Shown here piece by piece: positions 47,390-57,920 of a stretch of DNA of 64,000 nucleotides. This DNA is from Diphasiastrum complanatum. Lineage: Eukaryota; Streptophyta; Lycopodiopsida; Lycopodiales; Lycopodiaceae. Position numbers and translations under genes: made by a program. Each line of letters opens with the position of its first letter. Within the stretch, counting starts at the first letter, position 1. Below the pieces are notes generated by a model. The model worked only from the letters and a program-made list of their open reading frames with translations, ran no database searches and was not told the DNA's origin. The DNA lies in contig CM055094.1 in NCBI GenBank assembly GCA_029204225.1, positions 17,220,643 through 17,284,642 of the forward strand, written 5' to 3'.

Positions 47390-49019
47390 TAAATGTTTGT
47401 TTATAAGATTATCCTTAGCCGAAAGCATTAGAACGCTCATTCAGAAATGTAGCATTCGTAGCAGCCACTACTCATAACAATATTTCAGTGGCACAGCTTT
47501 CTGATGTTCCCAGCATTGTATTTGCAGATAGTCATAAGAATATCTCATATTTAAGTATAGTTTTGTAAGAAAATAGTAGAGGACATCATATTATGGGACA
47601 TTACCTTCATGTGAGGGCTCCCCCACGAAGGTCACCTCAACATACAAATTTCTGCGATACTCGGCAAACTTTGTTGACGAGGTGCATGCTTGAGGGTGAC
47701 TAGGAAAGTAAGCCTTTCATATGGCTCAACCTTAAAATCTATTGGACTGCATATAATTGGAAGGAATATTGGAGTCTTGTATTCAACTCATGCCTATACC
47801 AAAGCCTTTACAGCTCAATTATATCCTATTATTTGGTGTATTTGTCATAATGAGGCTATGATCCATGTAGAAGATCATGAAAGCTCATTATTTTCATTCA
47901 TATCCCTAAGTGTTTGGTGTGACTCATGTAAGCTTGTACTTCTAGTTTCACAAGGTAGATGAAATGACAAATAAGACGAATCTTTTGGGTAAAAACTCGG
48001 CTCAATGTTGTGGAAATGCTTCAAGTGTGAGAGCCATACTCTACAATGTATTCAAAAGATGTGTTGAAGCCACAATATGGTTGGAGCAATAATTACAAGA
48101 CATCACTTGCATCATTCGATTTCTTTAAGATCAAATTTCAATTTCATGGGATCTATTTCTTTTTAGCTTCGCCATGATAAGGGTAAGGCTTAAGCTATTG
48201 TGATGATTTGCTAAATAGTAAAAGGTAAGGTGTACTCCTAGGCGAGTTTGAGCAATAACTTTTTTACTTTTAAGCTCCTCTAAATTGCAAGCTACTTTGT
48301 TTTTCTATTTTCCAGCAATTAGAATGCTTTTCGAGTGCACATGTGCAAGAAAAAGGTTCTCATGATATTATATAAAGCATTACATGCACAACAAAGCTTT
48401 TCATGATATCATATAAAGCATTGTCTCTCCCGTGTTCTTATTTTGGTTTGCCCCAATAGCTATAAGCTATTGTGATGATTTGCTAAAATCTGAAGTGTTG
48501 CTACTACGTAAGTTTGAGCATAAAAGTTGGTTAAAAACAAATCTAATCATTCTAAATTGCAGTCCTTGATGTTTCATTTTCAACAATTTGAATGCTTCTT
48601 GAATGTACAGCTGTTTGGCAAAGCGAGATTAAAATATCACCTTCTTTTTTCCCAGTGTAAAGATTGCTTAGTGAAGATCCGACTAGATCATGTGGCATGC
48701 AACCAAAAGGACACCTGTGGAGCAAAACCACCCAACCAACATGAAATGGCTAGTCAATACTCTAACCACTTCACCCCCATGCCATGGCAAATGAATGCAA
48801 GAGAGGAGGTCAGCTCCTGGCTACAAGGATAAAAAAAATCCAACAGATAGATGGGCGAGTTTCCACTAGTATATATTCTCTCCAAGGAGGAGAGAATATT
48901 CTTCTTAGGATCCCCATGCAACCTGGAATAGCAATTGACCTTCTATTCATGCATTATAGCAGTCAAACACCATGCAAGTGCTCCTATGTCCAATTATAGG
49001 TCTAGTGGGCCCTCATATG
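47390..49019. other. 3' flank of the permease gene and anonymous DNA
   Basis: No clear AATAAA follows the stop. Two short direct repeats occur: 'aagctattgtgatgatttgct' (shown in part) at about 48192 and 48464, and 'catgatat(t/c)atataaagcatt' at about 48361 and 48403. No coding signal was seen. Confidence 0.35.
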
Positions 49020-49135
49020 ATTATTAATTACTTTATCGATCGACGAGGCATAACTAATAACCACATACAATGAAGTGATCGGCTATCCATGTCAGAACTT
49101 ATTTCGAATCCCACATACTGGACATGGACGTAACA
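49020..49135 (-). mobile_element. Gypsy LTR edge, minus strand (left extent unknown)
   Basis: On the minus strand it starts TGTTACGTCCATGTCC, next to the polypurine tract (rc of 49136-49154, a run of C on plus). It is related to the LTR starts at 39508 and 12896. The LTR probably extends left beyond 49020, but no second copy defines it. Confidence 0.55.
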
Positions 49136-49154
49136 TTCTCCCCCCCTTAAACCA

Positions 49155-49369
49155 GTTTTGTCCTCAGAATGAGTAACTAGGAAAGATCCAATTTGTATGC
49201 TATGAATCATTATCCTCAATCTGACCAACCAACTATGAAAGCACTCAGAGATAGAACGATTTCTCAATTGTTTATCTCTGATTCTGAGTACTCTTTTAGA
49301 GTCCAAAGGTACATTGAGCGATAAGTCCTCCAAATGGGCAAAATCTTCGATATATTCAACTATCATCAA
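49155..49369 (-). pseudogene. Gypsy chromodomain-end remnant
   Basis: The minus frame has 'EDLSLNVPLDSKRVLRIRDK', then 'QLRNRSISECFHSWLVRLR'. This parallels 'LSERIPLEPKKILHTRSK' and 'RLHNRDVIEHLVRWKG' of the integrase end at 12956-13459. It abuts the polypurine tract, as the end of pol should. Upstream pol is missing. Confidence 0.6.
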
Positions 49370-49392
49370 ACTAATCTAACAACATTTTAACA

Positions 49393-49432
49393 GTCCAAGG
49401 ATCAAGAAACACTCATTTCTTGATTCTTGGAC
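49393..49432. repeat. Short hairpin, 17-bp arms
   Basis: 'gtccaaggatcaagaaa' and 'tttcttgattcttggac' are reverse complements with one mismatch, around a 6-base loop. It lies at the left margin of the histone/transposase-like region. Confidence 0.8.
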
Positions 49433-49649
49433 AGCCCAAGAACATCAAGAACTGGATTGTAAGGAGATATACAAGATTTACATCACAAATCCAGTCTATT
49501 TGGTTTACTTGAATGCTGATTCCTACATTAATCCACAAAAAAACAAAAAAAGTGCTCAAAATAGAAAGTTTGATTGAAGTGTCAATTTTGCATGATGATT
49601 TACTATATGACAAAGCATTCTCACACGTGTGAGATCTGATGCATGTGGA

Positions 49650-50664
49650 TGTGGCAGCCCTATAGCGCCTCAGGAAGATCCGGCCACTCAACGTGAAGCT
49701 GAGGAGGACATGGCCCATACAGTAGCTGCACAGGAGGACCAAACTGAGCAGCAGCAGCAAGAAGACCAGCAGTAGCAGGAGGACCAGTAGCAGCAACAGC
49801 CACCACGAGAAAAAAGCCCTTCCCCGATGGCAACTGGGCGGGAGGAAACAATGAAGTTCCTAGATGAGGAGCTTGCGGCATCGGGTGAGTTGCCGGTTCT
49901 GAATGATTCTTTCTTTGACCCATTTCCACCAGCAATGGGCATGGACACATCAAATTTAGGCATATCGGGAGACACCACACCCACCGTGTCACATCCAAGT
50001 CACGGCCCGGTGGATGGTCAGAGAGAGGAGCACATGAGCGAAAAAGAAAGAATCCTCTCAAGGCAGGCTCTACATCAAAGCGACGGAACCCTGTAGCTCA
50101 GCAGTCATCACCACTGCCCACACCGCCAACATCGCCTCCACCGCCTCCACCTCCACCACCTCTGCCCCCACAGCCTCCACCGCCTCCACCACCACCTCCA
50201 CCATCACCACCTCCACCACCACCTCACCTCCACCACCTCCACCGTCTCCAAGTTCTGCCACAGCTGGCCCAAGTAGGACCGTAGAGCATGGCAGGGGTAG
50301 GCCGGCCCCTCGTGCAGCACCATGGGCTAGAAAGGAGCTCCGCAGGATGCAGCCACCACCTCCTTGACCGCGTAGAAAGCGCATGATCGCAAAGTGGCTC
50401 AAGAATATACGGAGCTAGTAGAAGTCCATAAAATTTTTGATCCCTAGGGCCCCTTTTGTGAGGCTTGTAAAAGAAATAGTCGATGAATTTTCCTTGGGGA
50501 ACAGAGTTACGGCAGATGCGGTGTCCGCAATACAAGAGTCTACGAAAATGTACCTAACGCAGCTCTTTGAGGATTCATTTTTGTGTGCAGTGCACGGGAA
50601 GAGAGTCACAATACTCCTGAAGGATCTCCACCTAGCTAGAAGGCTAAGGAGAGAGCGCAATTAA
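49650..50664 (+). pseudogene. Divergent histone H3-like gene with Gln/Pro-rich tail, degenerate
   Basis: The C-terminal 75 or so codons (50422-50661) read KSIKFLIPRAPFVRLVKEI, 'VSAIQESTKMYLTQLFEDS', 'FLCAVHGKRVTILLKDLHLA' and 'RRLRRERN'. They align without gaps to the histone H3 fold (KSTELLIRKLPFQRLVREI, LFEDTNLCAIHAKRVT, KDIQLARRI). Upstream are a Gln/Glu-rich segment (in-frame ATG 49710), an acidic segment (ATG 49827), Lys-Arg, a run of about 40 mostly proline codons, and 'GRGRPAPRAAPWARK', which is AT-hook-like. It is broken: TAG at 49773 and 49788 in CAG runs, two frame changes in the proline part, TGA at 50365, and TAG TAG at 50416-50421, where H3 has Tyr-Gln. No intron was seen. The alphaN region just before those stops is still recognisable. 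H3 identity is strong. The function of the long tail is unknown. Loop 1 is not lengthened, so it is not clearly CENH3. Confidence 0.8.
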
Positions 50665-50914
50665 AAATATCATATACATGATTTTATTTATAACATACTG
50701 AAGATTTGGTGTCAAGTATCTTGCAAAATTTCAGGTTATGTGAATGCAAATTGTTGTGATTGAGTTTGATATCTGATTTCAGTATTGTTTATGTGAATGC
50801 AGTCATGTGAAAATTTTAGTATCATCTATGTGAATGCAGTGATTTAAATTTTTTAGTACTATGGGAATGGTAGTTTCTTTAACCATGTTCTAGCTAAGAC
50901 AGGTTTCCATTTCG
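50665..50914. other. 3' flank of the H3-like gene
   Basis: AT-rich, with repeated 'tatgtgaatgcag' words (about 50740, 50790, 50828). No gene. Confidence 0.35.
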
Positions 50915-51003
50915 TGGCATGAAAATCACGCCAAGGTGCGACCAGGGGACGTTTGACCAGGTCAAACGGGCCCTGGTCGTGCCCTGGCGTGATTTTCACG
51001 CCA
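50915..51003. repeat. 89-bp near-perfect palindrome (44-bp arms, 1-base centre)
   Basis: The left arm starts 'tggcatgaaaatcacgcca' and ends 'acgtttgacc' (50958). The right arm starts 'ggtcaaac' (50960) and ends 'gattttcacgcca' (51003). About five mismatches. It is GC-rich in an AT-rich setting and sits between the 3' ends of the two convergent genes. It could act as a bidirectional terminator-like hairpin, a small foldback element, or an element end. Confidence 0.93.
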
Positions 51004-51043
51004 CATAAAAAAAGAAGGAGAAATCTTTATCAGAAAAAAAAAA

Positions 51044-52593
51044 TTAAATTCTAAATTCAATGAATAAGCACATCATATAATGACAACAGAGAATTAGGAG
51101 AGTCAAGAAAAAAATGACAAAATCTTTATTCACATTTGATCCATTTCCTTCAGAGAGGACTTCAGCTTCTCTGATCGCTTCTCTGATGACAGTACTGGTT
51201 TTAACATTTCTAATGCTAGGAGCATCTCCCTCATCCTCATAAGGGCCAATTAACCCGAGAGAATGATCCGGGTCTCGAATCCAGGGCATAAATCATTCAA
51301 AACGGCTTTTCGGAGGACACAGTAAGCCTTTGGCGCTGACGGTGACAAGTCCAGCTCACCAATCTGCTTGAAGAGTGCTCTGCATTTAAGAAGCTCTGTC
51401 TGTCCATTTGGGCTGTACTTGTTGCTGAAGCAAAAAATAAAGTTGTTGGGCAAGTTCCCAATGTAGTGGGCCATAGACCTGTCGAGAGTTCCTACTTTAA
51501 CTTTCTCCCGAGCGCCACCCCTTCGCATTGCAAATGCATCAAGCTCCACTACATCCTGCATTTGGTTCAAATTATTGCAGAATGAGTATAATGAAGACAA
51601 ACAAACATAACAAACACACGCAAGTTGAATTGTTGGGTCAGACTTGCCTCGGTGCTCATCAATGTCTTCGGTTTGCGCAAGGTCAATTCCTTTGCCTTTG
51701 TACTTCACGTCAGCAGTTTTCCCTTCGAGTACCTCGAATGGCCTCGTTTGAACTGGTGGTGGTTGAAGCGTTTTCAATTGGCAAAGCACTCTTGCCAGTG
51801 CTTGCTCGGTGGTGTCCGTGTCATGTCCGATCAACTTCTCATACGTGTCGTCGGGCTGGGTGTGGTCGAAAGTGGAACTGCCATTCTGCAAATTTACCAA
51901 TGCTGCCAGCATCTCATCTTCTCGCAAGCCGAGAATATGTTGCAAGTCATGCATGAACACATACTCCTGCCCATCAATGATGACTGGAGCAAGGCCATGG
52001 ATTCGAGGCACGACATCATCGGACTCATCTATATCTTCTGGCTCCGCTGACATGGATGCACGTGTTGCCTCTTGCGCAGCCAAGACTACTTCGTGCTCTG
52101 CAGATAAATCTTTCTCTTCACCCGGGTCGTTCATCTCGTTCACCTGCTCACTAGGATTGTGTTTGTTGCTGGCCACAATCGTTGGAAACTCATTAAGCAA
52201 AAAAATAACAGTAATCTCACCGGATAAAAACTTCTTTCCTACACTTTCAAGTTCAAAAGTTTTCAGCTGATCCTTGGTCAGCTCCAAGTAATGATCATTA
52301 CCCAAGTGACTAATAAATTTGTTGAGACGAGCGATAAAGGGTCTATCTCCTTTCCATATATAACTAAGCAAGTTATATGGAATCCACATGATAGTTGAGC
52401 TAGGAATTTGTATGGCATAAGGCTTCAAAGTCTCATCTATATACTCACTCACGTACATGAATGCATCTGTATTAGCCCGTAGAGTGGCAAGCGTGTCTAT
52501 TCTACCGGTAAACATACAATAAATACGATCTAACTGATCTAAAAACTCTGTGGGGGCTAGCGGATTGGCCAACTCTATTTTAGGGGACGACAT
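51044..52593 (-). CDS. Unknown acidic protein gene beside the transposase-like gene
   Basis: I do not recognise the family. From ATG 52593 the frame is open for 447 codons to 51250. After a small shift near 51270 it continues about 60 more codons (with 'GPYEDEGDAPSIRNVKTS' and 'IREAIREAEVLSEGN') to about 51100. Landmarks are 'EFLDQLDRIYCMFTGRIDTL', 'ATRASMSAEPEDIDESDDVV', 'GQEYVFMHDLQHILGLREDE' and 'KYSPNGQTELLKCRALFKQI'. It is acidic in the middle. A possible small intron with a GC donor (GAG|GCAAGT ... AATGCAG, about 51646-51557) may be removed. No membrane segment or zinc cluster. A TATA box lies about 130 bp upstream. It follows the transposase-like gene on the same strand. It could be a second transposon protein, but this is inference. 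Confidence 0.5.
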
Positions 52594-52718
52594 TGTTATG
52601 CAACTAAGAACACTAATTAGCTAGCAAACTAGTAGTCTAATTGAACAAGACAAGCTAAATTACAAGGAAAGAAATTTCAACAAAGCAAGAAGTGACAACA
52701 AAATGAAAACCCCCATTC

Positions 52719-52727
52719 TTATATAGA
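52719..52727 (-). promoter_or_regulatory. TATA box for the gene at 52593
   Basis: On the minus strand CTATATAAG lies about 126 bp upstream of the ATG at 52593. This suggests the second gene is transcribed on its own rather than as part of the transposase transcript. Confidence 0.6.
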
Positions 52728-52858
52728 GGGACATGTTTCCAATAATAGATATTATTATAAAACCAAATAAAACAATTTTTATTTATAACAACAATCCAAT
52801 TCGGCAGTAATATTTATCACAAAAGAATATTTGCATTACAATTCAACATAAATTGTTT

Positions 52859-55586
52859 CTATTCCATCTCATCAGTTTTTGTAGTTTCTCTAGCGCTGTT
52901 TTCCAAAACATTGGATGTTGGTGTCCTCGGCATCCATCTCTTTCCAACTCGGACTCTAGACATCCTCCATTCTTGATGCCTTGTTCTAGCATTAGAGGAT
53001 TTCCATGCTGTCTTTCTGACTGAATTTGAATTGGAGATTATTGAACACAACTCTTCAATTCTTGTGTTTTGAAAGTGTCCTCGGCCCAAAACTCCTCTGT
53101 AAAACCATTGGAATATCTCAACCAATGCATTGCTAAGACCCTTTCCTCCGCCATGCCGTGAATTTTTGAAATACACAGCCTTTGCCCTGTAATGACCCTT
53201 TTCCATGCCTTGCGTATTCCAAATAGCTAATGATCCATAGGTTTTCATAAACCAAGGTCCATGAGCATAGAAGATGTGATGTTCATAGAAAATTTGTATT
53301 AGTTTAAATCTTTACAAATACATAAATACGAAAGTAAAAAATATGAGACAAACATACCATATAGTGAGTAATGTGTGTTTCTCCCCATGCATCGATCATC
53401 AATTCAGTAAATGTTTTGACTTCTCTTGCGTATCTATCTAAATCTTCATCTCTCACAATCTTTTTGTTGATAGTTTGTGACAAGGCATCAAATGCTTGCC
53501 AAACCTTAGCACGTGTACTTGCCATGCGAGGATATGAGCCAATATTTGTTGTGCATTGACATATTTTCCTCCAGTGCTCCCATTCAACACTGCTTTTACG
53601 TGCAGTATGATTTGACAGTAGGTGTCTCGCTTTCGCACCACGCATTGAAACTTTTGCTGGAAGATCTTGCGTTTTTCCACTCATCTCAACGTCTTTGGTA
53701 AGACTCACGTGGCCCCCGTGCAATCCCATATCGGATAAAATTATCTCTAGATTTCTAATGCTAACATCTGCTCTTGATTTGGGCTGCATGTTCCATGCGT
53801 AACAACAATGCAAAAATAATAATTTGTCCAGTATTCGTAATTCACCATGCATTGTGCAAAAATGGACTCTTTCGAGAGGAATGTTCAACACAGGACTCCA
53901 AGCTTTGTCTAGATTGTGCCTATTTGGTGCAAGACGTTGGTTGCAATCCAAAATACTTTTGTTCCGCCCAGATTCAAACATACAATATATACAAAATTTC
54001 TTTGCATTTGCACCGAGACCACAACCGTACATGCATTTCAAAGTCTTTAAATCAGCAGCTAGGTGCCATTCTACAGCAAAGCTTTCTGCTTCAACATTGA
54101 GCAATTTGCCTTCATTTTGTGCATGTATTATCTTAGATATATTACATTTTCAAATAGCCACTCCAGTACGTCGTGAGACTCCTTAGGAACTTCAAATGCA
54201 GCTATCTTCCATATGTGATTTTCGGATTGCATGCTAAATTCTTTACAATAACTTCCACCAAACTGTTGCAATTCACGATTCTTCAAGGTGATTGTGACAC
54301 GTTCAAGTTCATGCCCTTTTACGATTTCTGCTTCGTCCAATTTAATAACAAATATAATTTTACCTCCGCAATTTGTAAAACGAAAATTTAATTAGGAAAA
54401 CATATTAGTTGAAGAAAAGCATACAATTGAAAACCGAAATCCACAATAGATGTCCTTACCATTTGTTCTAACTTCGTAATGTCGGATCATCATCGCTTGG
54501 ACCTTTTCCAGACCTAAGAATATATTATTGCCTTGATGATAATGAAAACATGTCAGAGGTCCTTTCTTCTTATTGGTTACTGTAAAAGAATCCTCAATAT
54601 GTTGAAACTCTCCTAATTCAGAGAGCAAAATCGAATTGCATTCTCGTTTGGCAGATTCAACAAGTTTATAAGTAGGTATTATTTGATGGCATTTTAACCC
54701 ATTTTTGTCAGGGCGTTTCATATACTTCTTCAAAGCTCTATACCCCTTGTGACTCACACCTCCTTGGTCACATGCGTACACCATCTCTTTAACATTTGGA
54801 TTTGGCTTGAACTTGTCGACTAGTTTTTTTGCAATTCTCAAGCGAATTGAATCACTTGTTTCATCTTCCACAATCTTAATCAAATCTTTACCCTTCAAAA
54901 AATGTTTCATATATTTTTCGGCAATAAAATCTTTTCCAACCGTCTTTTTCAAGAACTCTTTTGTGTCCCTCATACGTCTTTTACTGGCACCACCACCTGG
55001 TGCCAAAGCTTCTAGTTTGTGTCTCTTAGTATTTTCATTTTCTGCTTGCTGATCCATCGAGACTCTACGCTTTCGTTGTAAGCCATATATTGTCCTCTGA
55101 AATATACTGATTGAAGATTGCAATTCTTCAATTTTTGTGACAGAACTGGCAAGCTCTATTTTCAAACCATTTATCTCATGCTCCAATTTCATATTTATTC
55201 CATGCAATGACTTTAAACTGTCATTCATACTCAATATATGAATGTTTGCTGTATTTGCCAATGTCTCAGCTTGGATTCTTCGAGAATCCATTGCTTGACA
55301 ACCAAGCAGTCCATTCCGACCATCCCCAACGAACCTTAACAAACTATGTACATCAGAAAATTTAGGAGGAGCATCTACTAGTGGATTATGAGGGTATAAA
55401 TCACCTCTTACCCATAGGTCAATATTTTTTTTTTTCTAATCTCCAACAATGCATGTCATACTGAGTTACGTTAACACCCCATGCAGCCTTGGTGGTCGCA
55501 TAATCTTTCTCTAACTTCACATGTAAGTGATACTTGGTTGTCATCTTGAAGATGTCGAATTTCCCAAAAGAATCTATGTAGAACAT
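52859..55586 (-). pseudogene. Transposase-like gene with introns, partly broken
   Basis: Read leftward from ATG 55586: a first segment ('KYHLHVKLEKDYATTKAAWG'), a one-base shift in an A-run near 55430, then a long segment to 54460 with a coiled coil, a basic stretch, 'MVYACDQGGVSHKGYRALKK' and 'CNSILLSELGEFQHIEDSF'. An intron follows (G|GTAAGG at 54460/54459, resuming near 54362). Next come 'EIVKGHELERVTITL', then after a break near 54130 'FAVEWHLAADLKTLKCMYGC', 'KFCIYCMFESGR', 'ERVHFCTMHGELRILDKLL', 'GLHGGHVSL' and 'WEHWRKICQC'. A second intron (ATATG|GTATG near 53360) leads to 'YAHGPWFMKTYGSLAIWNTQ' and 'GMEKGHYRAKAVYFKNSRHG'. The spacing of D, a (D/E)LH-like point and G.EK resembles unclassified transposase-like proteins I remember from cnidarian genomes (memory, unverified). 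Not a standard MuDR, hAT or CACTA pattern. Confidence 0.55.
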
Positions 55587-55899
55587 TACAATATACCTTA
55601 ATCAAATGGTGTCAAAGTTCAATGTGAACTAACCATGATATAAGCTTTATTAGGCATATACTAGTTTCCATCCCTAGGGTCCTATTGTAGTTAGGACAAT
55701 GAAAGGTCGTCCTATACTAACCCTACTCTAGTTGTAATTTGTAACTTACCTATTAGTTGCCTATTATAGTCTATGCAAATAACCTACAATAGTCTATGAA
55801 AATGAGAAAACTCTTGCTCACCTTGTATGGTAACCCAAGGTAAAGGTGCCACGTAGGATTTATTAGCACTAAATTAATTATGATTAGAAAACTTGTTTA
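55587..55899. other. Spacer between transposase-like gene and copia fragment
   Basis: No gene. Several 'tagtctatg' repeats occur near 55768-55796. I could not find a terminal inverted repeat matching the left side of the unit. Confidence 0.3.
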
Positions 55900-57250
55900 G
55901 GCAAGGAAGAGGCTCTTTTTGAGTCCAAAAAGGGCCCTAATGCCTATCGAATCTACATGCTCTCTACCTCTAGAGTAATCGATAGTAGAGATGTAGTTTT
56001 TCATGAAGAAGAAAAATCCAATCTTGGAGGGGCCGAGATAAAGCAACCTCAAAATCTATCACCTATTGTTATTGAAGACCGTCAACATATGGAGGAGTCA
56101 AGATTTGAAGATGGAAGTCCTCGGATTTTCACTCCTAGAAGATCCATGAGGGAGAGATCTGAGCCCAAGAGGCTCACTTATGATGACAAAGGAAAACAAG
56201 TGGATCTTGATTTCACTTATGCTTATTTTGTTTCCCATGAGGAGCCCAAAGATGTTCAAGAAGCCCTCAATACCAAGGAGTGGTATGAGGCCATGAAGAT
56301 TTAATATGATGCCTTGGTCACCAACCACACACGGGAGCTAGTGGATCCACCACCTTACATGCATATCATTGGATGCAAGTGGTTGTTCAAGATCAAGTAC
56401 AATCATGATGGCTTTATCAACAAGTACAAGGCAAGATTATGTGCTAAAGGCTTTGCACAAATATATGGCCTTGACTATGAAGAAACCTTTGCTCCTATAG
56501 CAAAGATGGTGACAATAAGAATCATAATCTCTCTTGCCTTATTTTTTAAGTGGAAACTGTTTCAACTTGATGTCTCCAACACTTTTTTGAATGGCTATCT
56601 TGAGGAGGACATATACATGGAACAACCTCAAGGATTTATCAAGGATAAATCTAAGGTGTGTTTGCTATTTAGAAGTCTTTATGGCTTAAAGCAAGCACCT
56701 AGATCACGGTATTCAAGACTCAACAACTTTCTACTTTCATTAGGATTTGTGCTTAGTGACAATGATCCATCTATGTACTTAAAATTTGATGGTAGTAATA
56801 TTGTCATTCTTCTAATCTATGTAGATGACATTATTCTTCGTGGAAGTTGTTTGATGCTAGTTCAAGAAACCAAAGATGCATTAGAAAAAGAATTTAAAAT
56901 GCAAAACCTAGGAGAGATCCATTACATTTTGGGCCTTGAGATTGATTTTTATGAAGAGTATGCTTTTATTTGTCAATCTAGATATGTCTTTTCTATGTTG
57001 AGAAAATTCAATATGCAAAGTTGTAAAGGCATAGATACTCCCATGGAGCAACATGTAAAAGACCCTATTAAAGGTGATGAAAGATCCTATGAGGACATCA
57101 CACTTTATAGGAGTCTTCTAGGCTCTTTAATTTGGCTTACTATCAGTAGACCCGATTTGAGCTATTGTGTGCACAAATTGAGTCAATTTATGCAAGATCC
57201 CAAGATCCAACATTGGAAGATGGCCAAGAGAGCTCTAAGATATGTGTTTC
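55900..57250 (+). pseudogene. Copia integrase end, linker and RT; RNase H cut off
   Basis: The frame opens in the integrase C-terminus ('NAYRIYMLSTSRVIDSRDVV', 'FHEEE') and passes an acidic linker with 'FTPRRSMRERSEPKRL'. It has a TAA at 56302-56304, then a clean RT: 'HIIGCKWLFKIKYNHDGF', 'FAPIAKMVTIR', 'QLDVSNTFLNGYLEEDIYM', 'LYGLKQAPRSRYSRL', the catalytic YVDDI (about 56818), 'TPMEQHVKD' and 'RPDLSYCVHKLSQFMQDP'. It ends in 'KRALRYV' at about 57249, where a minus-strand copia begins. The RNase H tail reappears at 60661. Upstream gag and protease are absent. Only one stop is seen, so decay is mild. Confidence 0.9.
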
Positions 57251-57920
57251 CCTCATAAAAAATGACATCTCTACCAACAATCACTTTGTTAGTAGAAGGA
57301 ATGTAAACCTTGTAGGCTTTACTCACCTCACTATATCCAACAAAAATACCTCTTCTTGAAGATGGATCCTCCTTGGTCCTATCATCAAGAGTAATGTTGA
57401 CATAGCATGTGCATCCAAAGGTTCTTAGAAAGTTGACACTCGGCCTCCTCTTGAATAGCATCTCAAAAGGTGTCCTTCCATCCAAAATAGCACTCGGCCA
57501 CCTATTGCACAAGAAATTGGCACACAACAAAGCTTGATCCCAAAATGGTTTGTCAAGATTAGCACTTAACCTCATAGCTTTAGCACTTTCACATAAAGTT
57601 CTATTCTTCCTTTCAGCCACTCCATTTTGTTGTGGAGTCCTTGATGTTGTATACCCTCTCTTGATCCCATGCTCATCACAAAAGGCCTTGAACTTGTTAG
57701 ATATGTACTCACCACCATTGTCACCTCTCAAGCACTTGATCTTTGTGGAGAATTGATTCTCCCTTGCATTCTTGAACTTGACAAAGACATCATACACTTC
57801 ATCCTTGCTCTTTAGTAGATAAATCCAGCAAAATCTACTAAAATCATCAATGAATGTTACATACATCTTAGCTCCACTATTGCTAATTGTAGTAAATCCA
57901 TGAATATCCGAATGTACAAG
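57251..57920 (-). pseudogene. Copia integrase core
   Basis: It continues the frame of the upstream gag-pol after a single TAG (57921-57923, minus). It has 'MYVTFIDDFSRFCWIYLLKS', 'KCLRGDNGGEYISNKFKAFC' and 'GYTTSRTPQQNGVAERKNRT', the copia DDE integrase core with catalytic D (FIDDFSR), D (RGDNGGE) and E (GVAERKN) all present. It then has 'GCTCYVNI' and 'GIFVGYSEVSKAYKVY', ending at 'GRDVIFYEG', where it meets the plus-strand RT end. About 223 codons are open, and the catalytic residues are intact. Confidence 0.92.

Noticed and set aside
48527-48999. Plus-strand frames of 70-100 codons downstream of the permease
   Set aside because: No motif, poor codon character and overlap with each other. 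Treated as non-coding.
50422-50664. Calling the H3-like sequence CENH3
   Set aside because: The fold aligns to ordinary H3 without the longer loop 1 that usually marks CENH3. The tail is unusual, but that alone is not enough.
51528-52270. Plus-strand frames of about 140-150 codons opposite the minus-strand gene
   Set aside because: They are antisense shadows of the 447-codon minus frame. The minus frame is longer, has a TATA box and a better composition.
54128-54165. A 36-base intron between GTAATA and AAG in the transposase-like gene
   Set aside because: It is too short for a plant intron. A small frameshifting indel is more likely.
55600-55700. Terminal inverted repeats pairing 49.4 kb with 55.6 kb
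   Set aside because: I compared the two margins by eye and found no convincing match, so element boundaries remain open.
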